From Hanleya hanleyi (lineage: Eukaryota; Mollusca; Polyplacophora; Lepidopleurida; Hanleyidae), in contig JAVTVY010016132.1 in the NCBI GenBank assembly GCA_036873755.1, positions 1 to 64,000 on the forward strand: 64,000 nt of DNA, in the 5' to 3' direction. A program made the translations under genes and the position numbers. The notes beneath the pieces are model-generated. The model was given only the letters and a program-made list of their open reading frames with translations. It searched no databases and was not told the origin of the DNA. Positions 34,986 through 44,578 of the stretch are shown one piece after another. Each line of letters starts with the position of its first letter. The first letter of the stretch is position 1.

Positions 34986-35900
34986 TCAGTGCATGAGTGA
35001 CGCATTCAGCCGATGGGAGTGGTCGGTCAGCTTGGTAACGAAAAACGTAACATTGGTCACACTCTCCACTGTCCACTTGGTGTTGGGGCGTTGTTGTTGG
35101 GCCCATTCCAAGGGATCCACGGTGTCCAGTTTCTCCAGCATCGTCTCTAGCGACACTCGGTTAATGATGGTAAACGGTTGGTCAAATACCCGGATGTTAC
35201 TGCTCGGGTAAAAATATCGGACTTGGACTGTCTCTTTATGCTGCAGCACATAACCAAACACCAGATTCAATTTGAAGGCCGTAGTTTGATCTTTGAAGAT
35301 GGCTTCTACGTAGCTACGTAGACGGGTGAGGTCGGTCAGTCGGAAATTGTAGATATCTTGAATAGGGCGATGACGGTAGAAACAGTGCCGGATCATGGGC
35401 CAATGGCGCCGATAAATGTCACTCACTGGATGGTCTTCGTGTAACAGATCGCTGGGAACATTTATGGCTTCGTCCACGAAGTGTACTTTGCCCTCCACGT
35501 CGTACAAAATCTGGCCCAAGGTCTTGTCGTCGGAATTTGACTGTTGAATTAGGGCGACATCATCATCGGCCCTCGTGCGATGGGTGGGAGTTCCCCCTGT
35601 TTCGATATTGATGCCTACGGGCTCTTCTATCTGCAAACGTGGCTGCGGAACAGGGTGTCGTGTGCGTTGGTGTCGCAGCAACTGACTGGTCAGTTTGAAA
35701 AGCCGACCACATTCTTCGCATGGACGCTTGGGTACTTCATGGCGTGCACGTGTGTGGCGCTGTAAATGATCCGGGCGCTGAAACGACAGTGTACATATCG
35801 TACAGTTATACCGGGCGGTTCCTTCGTGCTTGGTAGCCTCATGGCGGCGCAAGTCATGCAGACGAGTGAATGATTTCGAGCACGTAGTACAAGTGAACAT
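34986..35900 (-). CDS. three-C2H2-finger protein with TNVTFFV C-terminal domain (copy A)
   Basis: The 304-residue intact frame has three N-terminal C2H2 fingers at about 4-25, 33-54 and 61-82. A variable hydrophilic linker follows. The conserved C-terminal domain (about 130-300) includes INVPSDLL, HWPMIRHCFYRHR, TAFKLNLVFGYVL, RYFYPSSNIRVFDQPF, RPNTKW and SVTNVTFFVTKL. I recall this finger-plus-C-domain arrangement as a recurrent unnamed protein in invertebrate genomes. Its biochemical role is unknown to me. TATAAAAGGG lies 44-53 bases upstream. A partial inverted copy and an intact paralogue lie in the right arm. It does not resemble any core Polinton protein I know. Confidence 0.75.
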   Translation of the reverse strand: MFTCTTCSKSFTRLHDLRRHEATKHEGTARYNCTICTLSFQRPDHLQRHTRARHEVPKRPCEECGRLFKLTSQLLRHQRTRHPVPQPRLQIEEPVGINIETGGTPTHRTRADDDVALIQQSNSDDKTLGQILYDVEGKVHFVDEAINVPSDLLHEDHPVSDIYRRHWPMIRHCFYRHRPIQDIYNFRLTDLTRLRSYVEAIFKDQTTAFKLNLVFGYVLQHKETVQVRYFYPSSNIRVFDQPFTIINRVSLETMLEKLDTVDPLEWAQQQRPNTKWTVESVTNVTFFVTKLTDHSHRLNASLMH

Positions 35901-35943
35901 CTTGGTGGTTGACAGAGTGTCTGATGAAACGGCCAGACCGCTT

Positions 35944-35953
35944 CCCTTTTATA
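35944..35953 (-). promoter_or_regulatory. TATA box of finger gene A
   Basis: TATAAAAGGG on the minus strand, about 45 bases from the ATG at 35900. Same motif and spacing as gene B (37500-37509). Confidence 0.65.
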
Positions 35954-36257
35954 GCACGCTAGCTGATATCATGTTCGGGCACTTCCGTGTCTCTTCGGAT
36001 GTAAAAGTCCCCGGATGTAAAAGTGCCCGAATGTTTACGAATGTTCCACCATTCCGGACTTCTATCAGGTCCATGTCCAGAAGCTCTCATACGCCGCCAT
36101 TTTGGAGCCGCCATGTTGGATCCGTCATTTTGGAACCGCCATCTTGGATATGTCCCATAATGCACTGGGTCAAAATACTCGCTTCTGATTGGACGAGAGC
36201 TCTGTGACGGATTTTAAATACTCGCTTCTGTTTGGTGTACGTCGCTAAAGGTCAGCG

Positions 36258-36320
36258 GAACTGACCTTTGACCCCGGCGCGCAAAGGTACACTGCGCGCG
36301 CCGGGGTCAAAGGTCAGTTC
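36258..36320. promoter_or_regulatory. hairpin of two DR1-type sites near the centre of element 2
   Basis: TGACCTTTGACCCC (36262-36275) and its inverse GGGGTCAAAGGTCA (36303-36316) form a stem with GCGCGC sequence around a short loop. GGGTCAAAGGTCA fits the DR1 half-site pair used by HNF4/RXR/COUP-type receptors. The block is shared with the centre of element 1. Confidence 0.55.
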
Positions 36321-36618
36321 AACAGCGAAACAGCTCACCAATTACCAGTATACGAGTTGTCAGAGCATTTTCATCATAGCTCTCTAGATTTGTATCTAAT
36401 ACCGCTTATGCCGGTGCTAGGGGCCGTGTGGTCATATCATCCAAGTTGCCACATGAACAGGTACAATAAAAGCGTACCTGAGATACAACACATATCACGA
36501 ATCGTTAGATTCTTGGTATGTGCTTTAGAATAGGTTAACCAGAAGGCTATTCTGTGAAGTCATGTGACGCAGTCAGTATGTCGGCACCTCTTCCCACTCC
36601 CTTATATGTGTTGTAATT
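36321..36618. other. unique centre of element 2
   Basis: This sequence is not mirrored in the left arm and has no recognisable gene. The right-arm homology begins abruptly at 36619, inside the finger gene. Confidence 0.6.
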
Positions 36619-37331
36619 TCAAACTGACCAGTCAGTTGCTGCGACACCAACGCACACGACACCCTGTTCCGCAGCCACGTTTGCAGATAGAAGAGCCCGT
36701 AGGCATCAATATCGAAACAGGGGGAACTCCCACCCATCGCACGAGGGCCGATGATGATGTCGCCCTAATTCAACAGTCAAATTCCGACGACAAGACCTTG
36801 GGCCAGATTTTGTACGACGTGGAGGGCAAAGTACACTTCGTGGACGAAGCCATAAATGTTCCCAGCGATCTGTTACACGAAGACCATCCAGTGAGTGACA
36901 TTTATCGGCGCCATTGACCCATGATCCGGCACTGTTTCTACCGTCATCGCCCTATTCAAGATATCTACAATTTCCGACTGACCGACCTCACCCGTCTACG
37001 TAGCTACGTAGAAGCCATCTTCAAAGATCAAACTACGGCCTTCAAATTGAATCTGGTGTTTGGTTATGTGCTGCAGCATAAAGAGACAGTCCAAGTCCGA
37101 TATTTTTACCCGAGCAGTAACATCCGGGTATTTGACCAACCGTTTACCATCATTAACCGAGTGTCGCTAGAGACGATGCTGGAGAAACTGGACACCGTGG
37201 ATCCCTTGGAATGGGCCCAACAACAACGCCCCAACACCAAGTGGACAGTGGAGAGTGTGACCAATGTTACGTTTTTCGTTACCAAGCTGACCGACCACTC
37301 CCATCGGCTGAATGCGTCACTCATGCACTGA
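36619..37331 (+). pseudogene. three-finger protein, right-arm copy, 5' truncated with a stop
   Basis: This is the inverted copy of gene A starting in the third finger (FKLTSQLLRHQRTRH). The first two fingers and the promoter are missing because the palindrome ends there. A TGG-to-TGA change at 36916-36918 (HWP region) adds a nonsense codon. The rest is essentially identical to the left arm, including the C-terminus. Confidence 0.88.
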
Positions 37332-37499
37332 TGAATACCATAACATGCCGTACATACTCTATATGTCTACATGTTGATCGTTGACGGTACGGAGGTGACC
37401 GAAGATACACGGATGTTACCGAAGATGTCACGGCTCGGCCCTCGACTTGGGGATAGTTGAACTGAGTGTGCTAAAAATAGATCACCAGCTAGCGTGCTA

Positions 37500-37509
37500 T
37501 AAAAGGGAA
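37500..37509 (+). promoter_or_regulatory. TATA box of finger gene B
   Basis: TATAAAAGGG, 42-51 bases upstream of the ATG at 37551. Confidence 0.65.
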
Positions 37510-37550
37510 GCGGCCTGGACGTTTCATCAGACACTCTGTCAACCACCAAG

Positions 37551-38474
37551 ATGTTCACTTGCACAACTTGCCAGAAGCTGTTTACTCGTCTAGATAATTT
37601 ACGACGCCACGAGGCCTCCACCCACAACGATGCTCGGTATACTTGTACAACCTGCGCACGGTCATTCAATCGGGAGGATCATTTACTGCGTCATGAGAGG
37701 GTACTTCACGCGGGTGCGACGGTACTATGTAATGATTGTGGTCGACTCTTCAAACGACCCAGTCGGTTTAGACAGCACCAACGTTTGAAGCATGCCCCGT
37801 CTCTACGGTTTGGGCGACAACTTTCCACTAAAGAGGAGCCGCGGAAGGTCAGACCCAGTGAAGATGAACCCGGAGAGACGAACGCCACTGGTGATACGAT
37901 GACGAAGAGCCTGCCTATACCCACGGTCCAGGAGGGCCTGGATATCCAGCCGGACCCCACCGTTACGGTTTCGAGTCATACGCCTGATAACATCGAACAT
38001 TTTCTGGACGAGCCCATAAATGTTCCTAGCGATCTCTTACAGGGCGCCCATCCAGTGAGTGACATCTATCGGCGCCATTGGACCATGATACGGCACTGTT
38101 TCTACCGTCATCGCCCTATTCAAGATATCTACAATTTTCGACTGACCGACCTCGCCCGTCTAGGCAGCTACGTGGAAGCCATCTTCAATGACCAAGCAAC
38201 GTCCTTCAAATTAAATCTGGCGTTTGGTTATGTGCTGCAGCATAAGGAGACAGATCAAGTCCGATACTTTTACCCGAGCAGTAACATCCGGGTATTTGAC
38301 CAACCGTTTACCATCATTAACCGGGCGTCGCTAGAGACGATGCTGGAGAACCTGGCCAACGTGGATCCCTTGGAATGGGCCCAACAACAACGCCCCAACA
38401 CCAAGTGGAAAGTGGAGAGGGTAACCAATGTTACGTTCTTCGTGACCAAGCTGACCGACCAACCCATCGGATGA
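37551..38474 (+). CDS. three-C2H2-finger protein with TNVTFFV C-terminal domain (copy B)
   Basis: The 307-residue intact frame is a paralogue of gene A. It has three fingers (CTTCQKLFTRLDNLRRH, CTTCARSFNREDHLLRH, CNDCGRLFKRPSRFRQH) and a very different middle. The C-terminal domain (HWTMIRHCFYRHR, FKLNLAFGYVL, RYFYPSSNIRVFDQPF, RPNTKW, TNVTFFVTKL, ending PIG) is nearly the same as in gene A. This pattern suggests the fingers and linker diverge while the C-domain is constrained or converted. It lies in about 1.2 kb present only in the right arm, downstream of the broken copy of A. Function unknown. Confidence 0.75.
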   Translation: MFTCTTCQKLFTRLDNLRRHEASTHNDARYTCTTCARSFNREDHLLRHERVLHAGATVLCNDCGRLFKRPSRFRQHQRLKHAPSLRFGRQLSTKEEPRKVRPSEDEPGETNATGDTMTKSLPIPTVQEGLDIQPDPTVTVSSHTPDNIEHFLDEPINVPSDLLQGAHPVSDIYRRHWTMIRHCFYRHRPIQDIYNFRLTDLARLGSYVEAIFNDQATSFKLNLAFGYVLQHKETDQVRYFYPSSNIRVFDQPFTIINRASLETMLENLANVDPLEWAQQQRPNTKWKVERVTNVTFFVTKLTDQPIG

Positions 38475-38507
38475 ATGTATTCACCCAGGCACTGATAGAT
38501 TCTCAGA

Positions 38508-38573
38508 ATGCGCAAACAACTATCTGAGGATATGTTGCCTCAACGGTATCCTGGCTTGACCAACGGTGATTAG
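38508..38573 (+). pseudogene. relic of the small C2H2 protein's C-terminus (right arm, first)
   Basis: Reads MRKQLSEDMLPQRYPGLTN and then the stop TAG followed by AATAAA. Only the last 21 codons of the element 1 gene remain, directly after gene B. Confidence 0.8.
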
Positions 38574-38718
38574 AATAAACGGTTCAGAGCGAACATGGCC
38601 GAAGATGGAACTTTCTGAAATGAAGACTTCTGATTGGACAAGAATACATCTAACGGACAGGAACGAATATGACAGATGCAAATGGTGGCCTCTGATTGGA
38701 CAAGTCTTCTTGAATTGT

Positions 38719-38796
38719 AACACCAAGTGGATAGTGGAGATAATGACCAATGTTGCGTTCTTCGTGGTTAAACTGACCACCACCTCCATCGGATGA
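38719..38796 (+). pseudogene. relic of the three-finger protein's C-terminus (right arm)
   Basis: Encodes NTKWIVEIMTNVAFFVVKL and then a stop. Mirror of 34719-34796. It lies inside a tandem duplication of the 3' region (38508-38720 and 38830-39040). Confidence 0.75.
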
Positions 38797-38829
38797 AAGT
38801 ATTCACCCATGCACTGATAGATACTCAGA

Positions 38830-38893
38830 ATGCGCAAACAACTATCTGAGGATATGTTGCCTCAACGGTATCCTGGCCTGCCCGACGATGATT
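38830..38893 (+). pseudogene. relic of the small C2H2 protein's C-terminus (right arm, second)
   Basis: A second copy of the MRKQLSEDMLPQRYPGLPDD tail with TAG and AATAAA. Mirror of 34620-34685. Confidence 0.8.
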
Positions 38894-39329
38894 AGAATAA
38901 ACGGTTCAGATGGCACTTTCTGAAATGGAGACTTCTGATTGGACAAGAATACATCTAACGGACAGGAACGAATATGAAACATGCAAATGGTGGCCTCTGA
39001 TTGGATAAGAATCTTCTTGAATTGTAAATATACCCAACGCGGCTCCCCCAGCGTGGGTGTGATGTAACATTGGGGGAAATAAAATATATGAAAAAAACTT
39101 CTTGTTGTTGTTGTTCTCTCATGTGTCATCCTTGTTGTTGTTGTTGTTCTCTCTCTGGTCTATATCATGGCGTTATGTTAGAGTGTTAAGGTGTAACGAC
39201 GGGCGTTGACGGGCATCACCGCATTTCGAAGAATTAGTGACAATTCCATGGAATATCAGAGCTTCTGAGCTATTTCACCAGGGCGTTGAAGCATTAAGAA
39301 TGGTGTTGGTGGGCGTTGCTACAAGATGA

Positions 39330-40440
39330 CACCTCACACGGTCCATTTGGACCGCGGATGGTCCATCTCTACACCAAATAACATCCTTCACTGCTAAAAA
39401 AGGCCCACTTTCGCTACAACTTGTACTAATGACGTCACCAATGACGTCACAGATGCTATAAATATCCCTGAAATCAGGGTCTATACTCCGAGAGCTACAA
39501 CATGATACCCCACACGACGCATTCGCAACGCGGATGGTCCATCTCTACACCAAATACCTTCCTGCACTGCCCCAAAAGGCTCACTTTCGCTAATACTCCT
39601 ACTGATGACGTCATCGATGACGTCACAGATGCTTCGGACATGCCTCAATTCGGAATGTACACCCCGAGAGCTACAAAATGACACCTCACACGACGCATTC
39701 GGACTAAGGATGGTGCATCTCTACACCAAACTCACCCTCACGCACCCACAAAATGTCCACTTTCGCTACTACTCGTACCGATGACGTCATCAATGACGTC
39801 ACAGATGACGCGGACACCCCTCAAATCGGAATGTACACCCCGAGAACTACAAGATGACACCTTCCAGGACGCATTCGAACCGTGAATAGCCCATCTCGAC
39901 CCCAAATACCTTCATGTACTGCCAGAAAATGTCCACTTTCGCTACTACTCGTACCGATGACGTCACCGATGACGTCACAGATGACGCGAACATCCCGCAA
40001 ATCGGAATGTACACCCCGAGAACTACAAGATGACACCTTCGAGGACGCATTCGAACCGTGAATAGCCCATCTCGATCCCAAATACCTTCATGTACTGCCC
40101 GAAAATGTCCACTTTCGCTACTACTCGTACCGATGACGTCACCGATGACGTCACAGATGACGCGGACATCCCTCAAATCGGAATGTACACCCCGAGAACT
40201 ACAAGATGACACCTTCCAGGACGCATTCGAACCGTGAATAGCCCATCTCGACCCCAAATACCTTCATGTACTGCCCGAAAATGGCCACTTTCGCTACTAC
40301 TCGTACCGATGACGTCACCGATGACGTCACAGATGACGCGAACATCCCTCAAATCGGAGTGTACACCCCGAGAACTACAAGATGACACCTTTCAGGACGC
40401 ATTCGAACCGTGATTAGCCCATCTCGACCCCAAATAACTT
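39330..40440. repeat. CRE array, right arm
   Basis: Mirror of 33120-34230, with paired TGACGTCA sites in six units. Confidence 0.88.
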
Positions 40441-40899
40441 CCTTCGCTGCCCCAAAATGGCCACTTTACTTACTACAACCAACTGCGCATGCGCAGATTA
40501 ACGCGACATGCATTCAAAAACACACCATTCTGACTCTACCCCACACAAGCTTCACTTTGACACCTCACACGACCCATTCGAACCGTGATTAGCTCATCTC
40601 TAACCCAAACACACCCCTACATAGCACCCAAAATGCCTGTTTTCTATACTACGGCCAGACTGCGCATGCGCAGACTATTGAACACGGACGAACCATTAGT
40701 GTAGTCAAGTGCTCCTCCACGAGAGCTTCAAAATAAGACCTCACTCGACCCCATTGGACCATGAGTGGCCCACCTAGACTCCAACATGTCCACCCCGTAT
40801 GGCCTATACACCCATAGCCATGCAGTATAGGCCTATGGGCCTACCCAGGCCTCGGTGACTTTTTTCAAAAATTTCACCGATTCGCTCCGCAACACTTCC

Positions 40900-42190
40900 T
40901 ATCGTGTTCTAAATGACGAGACGAGTAAAACGAGACCCCACAACCCTACCGCAAATGTATAGAAGTGGGTTTCCCAGTAGGATAAACATTGAACCTATAC
41001 CCCAGTATGGGTCTATATGGGGCTCGGTGACTTTTTTCAAAAATTTCACCGATTCGCACGGGGACACTTCCTATCATGTTCTAAATGACGAGACGAGTAA
41101 AACGAGATCCCACAACCCTACCGCAAATGTATAGAAGTACGTTTCCCAGGGGGACAAACATCGATCCTATACCCTCAGTATGGGATTATATAAGGCTATA
41201 CCGTACTTTTTCAAAAATTTCACCGATTCGCACGAGGACACTTCCTATCATGTTCTAAATGACGAGACGAGTAAAACGAGACCCCACAACCCTACCGCAA
41301 ATGTATAGAAGTACGTTTCCCAGGGGGACAAACATTGATCCTATACCCTCAGTATGGGACTATATGGGGTTCGGTGACTTTTTTCAAAAATTTCACCGAT
41401 TCGTACGGGGACACTTCCTATCATGTTCTAAATGACGAGACGAGTAAAACGAGACCTCACAACCCTACCGCAAATGTATAGAAGTACGTTTCCCAGGGGG
41501 ACAAACATCGGTCCTATACCCTCAGTATGGGACTATATGAGGCTATATCGTACTTTTTCAAAAATTTCACCGATTCGCACGGGGACACTTCCTATCATGT
41601 TCTAAATGACGAGACGAGTAAAACGCGACCCCACAACCCCACCGCAAATGCATAGAAGTACGTTTCCCAGGGGACAAACATCGATCCTATACCCTCAGTA
41701 TGGGACTATATGAGGCTATATCGTACTTTTTCAAAAATTTCACCGATTCGCACGGGGACACTTCCTATCATGTTCTAAATGACGAGACGAGTAAAACGAG
41801 ACCCCACAACCCTACCGCAAATGTATAGAAGTACGTTTCCCAGGGGGACAAACATTGATCCTATACCCTCAGTATGGGACTATATGGGGTTCGGTGACTT
41901 TTTCAAAAATTTCACCGATTCGCACGGGGACACTTCCTATCATGTTCTAAATGACGAGACGAGTAAAACCAGACCCCACAACCCTACCGCAAATGTATAG
42001 AAGTACGTTTCCCAGGGGGACAAACATTGATCCTATACCCTCAGTATGGGACTATATGGGGTTCGGTGACTTTTTTCAAAAATTTCACCGATTCGCACGG
42101 GGACACTTCCTATCATGTTCTAAATGACGAGACGAGTAAAACGAGACCTCACAACCCTACCGCAAATGTATAGAAGTACGTTTCCCAGGA
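40900..42190. repeat. 173-bp array, right arm
   Basis: Mirror of 31355-32650, with the same unit types in the same general order and only scattered base differences. Confidence 0.85.
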
Positions 42191-42469
42191 TGGTCCTATA
42201 CCTCCCATACCCCATATAGGCATTTTCCCGTAATTTAGGATAAAGTCCGTATTCCGTATTTTTTCAGGAAAATTTTTACATACACCCACCCTGGAACTAG
42301 GGGAAGATAACTCTGTTGATAGACAAGCCCCGTTAAGCCCGGCGACCTATATACCCCTCATACCCCATATAGGCATTTTCCCAGGTTTTTCGATAAAGTC
42401 CGTGTTCCGTATTTTTTTTTCAGGAAAAATTTTACATGCACCCACCCAGCCATCAAATACCCCTTCACC

Positions 42470-43430
42470 TAGGCTTCACGTTGATACCTCACTCGACCCC
42501 ATTCGACCATTAGGGGCTCCCCTAGATGCCAAAACGTCTATTTTCATACCCTTGGGCCACCGCGCATGCGCAGAATGACCCTAATTCAACCCCACACCCA
42601 GTCCATCAGATGCCCCTTCATGAATGCTTCACTTTGATACCTCACTCGATCCCATTGGACCATTAGGGCTCCCCTAGCTCCAAAAAGGCTATTTTCATGC
42701 CCTTGGGCCACCGCGCATGCGCAGAAGGCCGATATGTCAACCCCACACCCAGTCCATCAGATGCCCCTTCACGAATGCTTCACTTTGATACCTCACTCGA
42801 CCCCATTGGACCATTAGGGGCTCCCCTAGCTCCAAAACGTCTATTTCCATACCCTTGGGTCACCGCGCATGCGCAGAATGCCGATATTTCAACCCCACGC
42901 CCAGTCCATCAGATGCCCCTTCACGAATGCTTCACTTTGATACCTCACTCGACTCCATTGGCCAATTAGGGGCTCCCCTAGCTCCAAAACCGCTATTTCC
43001 ATACCCTTGGGCCTCCGCGCATGCGCAGAAGGCCGATATGTCAACCCCGCGCCCAGCCCATCAGATGACCCTTCATGAATGCTTCACTTTGATACCTCAC
43101 TCGACCCCATCGGTCAACTAGGGGCTCCCCTAGCTCCAAAAAGGCTATTTTCATACCCTTCGGCCGCCGCGCATGCGCAGAATGCCGATATGTCAACCCC
43201 ACACCCAACCCATTAGATGCCCCTTCATGAATGCTTCACTTTGATACCTCACTCGACCCCATCGGTCAACTAGGGGCTCCCATAGCTCCAAAAAGGCTAT
43301 TTTCATACCCTTCGGCCGCCGCGCATGCGCAGAAGGCCGATATGTCAACCCCACACCCAACCCATTAGATGCCCCTTCACCTAAGCTTCACTTTGATACC
43401 TCACTCGACCCCATCGGACCATTTTATCTA
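42470..43430. repeat. NRF-1 array, right arm
   Basis: Mirror of 30120-31095. Units carry CCGCGCATGCGCAG and CACTTTGATACCTCACTCGA. Six GCGCATGCGCAG cores are visible. Confidence 0.85.
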
Positions 43431-43932
43431 GGGACTACTTTTTCTCCGCGGAAGCTTTTTCCCGAGACCGAATCACCGCCAAAACCGCGGCCAAACCGCA
43501 TCACCGCGCATGAATACATTTTTTTTTTTTTTTTTTGCCGGAACTTTTTTTTTTTTTTGGTCAATGCACACCTCCCCAACAACTCCCCAATGCCCTCCCC
43601 AATACCTCCCCAATGCCCGAGTTGTGTCCCTTGCATCCATAGTGTAGAGATGGCGCCATTTGTAATCACCTCCCACCCCACCACAGGCCGCCATTTTACA
43701 AGTAATTAATTAAAATTAATTAATTAATTCATTTATTTATTCGAAATACTAGTACCCATCCTCCGTATAGCAGAACTGTGCAACCCAGAACAAGTCTAGA
43801 CATGCCTTGATCACGTGATCGTCATTGGGAAACCCCCACTGGGGAATCCCCCGAAAAGTTCCGCCGCAAATTTTACCCGGGGGGAACAAAAAAGTAGGTC
43901 AAGTTAACTTGTAATACGCTAACATTACTACT

Positions 43933-44421
43933 TCCGTGGCTCATTATCGATAGTCAGAATTACTTCTCGTGAAATCATGAACCGTTGGTCATTGATACCG
44001 TATAAAGTAATAGCAGGCGGTCTGTGGGTCTGTCGCTTATATCCCATGCCTAGTGAAATGGGCGAATAAAAAATCGCACACACCCCTTTCAACGTACACG
44101 GCGTTATTGACCTTTGTGCCAGAGAACACGATTACATTATAACGTCTCCCTATGTATTTGAGTCCCGGTACAGGAAACAACAGTAATCGAGTTTTATATG
44201 GAGAGAACCACAAAGTTATTTCAGGCGTGATATAATATCAATATCACGTAGTCATTTTATAGAGTTCAGTTTGTTATTCACGACGCAACAAATACAATTC
44301 ATGCAGAGTTACATATTGATTTTGGCAAGCTCCAAAGTAGACGACAAATTATAATGGACAGACTTCAGGACTATTAAATATTGCTTTTCCTTGGAATTTA
44401 ATGAGACAGTTGCCTACTTAC
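43933..44421. other. PDE9 intron between element 2 and the exon
   Basis: Starts with the right copy of the TCCGTG target duplication (43933-43938). Otherwise AT-rich with no feature recognised. Confidence 0.6.
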
Positions 44422-44578
44422 AGCTCTGATTCTTTTAAATGTATCCTTGTCCACATTAAAGAAGATGTTACACTCTGGGTTTGAGAGTATCTGGAAGGCG
44501 ACTGCACAATGGTGATTTTCCAACGGGGAAATGCCGTTGTAGCGTATTGCTAGCTCCGTACGGGCGTTGATCTGGTAT
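44422..44578 (-). CDS. PDE9A: PDE9A-like exon, [12 protein letters not shown] block (52 codons plus 1 base)
   Basis: Translates as [20 protein letters not shown], then [20 protein letters not shown], then [12 protein letters not shown]. The acceptor is TCTCCTTACAG and the donor GTAAGT. The 157 bases are one trailing base of a split codon (phase 2, consistent with Thr before Tyr in PDE9) plus 52 codons. [24 protein letters not shown] is strongly diagnostic of PDE9. The donor opens the 28-kb intron that holds both Polinton-like elements. The upstream exon with the metal-binding HD motif (CHDLDHPG in the family) was sought to 64000 and not found. Confidence 0.93.

Larger units (their letters stand above)
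29614..43932. mobile_element. Element 2: palindromic Polinton/Maverick-like element, 14.3 kb, exact 6-bp TSD
   Basis: Both ends begin AGTAGTAATGTTAGCGTATT inward and continue through AAGTTAACTTGACC and CTACTTTTTTGTTCC. The hexamer TCCGTG flanks both sides (29608-29613 and 43933-43938). The two arms are inverted copies over about 6 kb. Each has, from the end inward, an NRF-1 repeat array, a 173-bp array, a CRE array and then genes. The right arm has about 1.2 kb extra (37372-38570), which includes a second gene. Termini, arrays and 3' gene relics are shared with element 1, so both belong to one family. No replication or integration gene was found. Confidence 0.92.
8653..44578 (-). other. PDE9A: PDE9A-like gene, C-terminal half (span of visible exons)
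   Basis: PDE9 enzymes hydrolyse cGMP with high affinity. This span holds the exons for the distal half of the catalytic domain, read right to left: 44578-44422, 16409-16290 (alternative version 15707-15594), 13514-13411, 12656-12528, 9610-9527 and 8673-8653. Intron phases agree throughout (phase 2 at the first acceptor, phase 0 after). The joined segments follow the family order: the [18 protein letters not shown] block, then ILATDMARH, then CCDISNEVRPMEV (with a metal-ligand Asp), then [17 protein letters not shown], then [16 protein letters not shown] (with the invariant purine-binding Gln and Phe clamp), then the helical tail. The first intron seen is 28 kb and contains both Polinton-like elements. 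Upstream exons were not found inside the window. One exon has a 1-base deletion, so either the assembly or the allele is imperfect. Identification is from recalled family motifs, not a search. Confidence 0.9.

Noticed and set aside
36258..36320. Possible replication origin or tRNA in the central hairpin
   Set aside because: The stem is explained by an inverted pair of DR1-type sites. No tRNA boxes or known origin motifs are visible.
31355..42190. 73-residue MTRRVKRDPTTLPQMYRS... frames in the 173-bp arrays
   Set aside because: They recur once per repeat unit in both arms, lack promoter or poly(A) context and change frame with unit length, so they are repeat artefacts.
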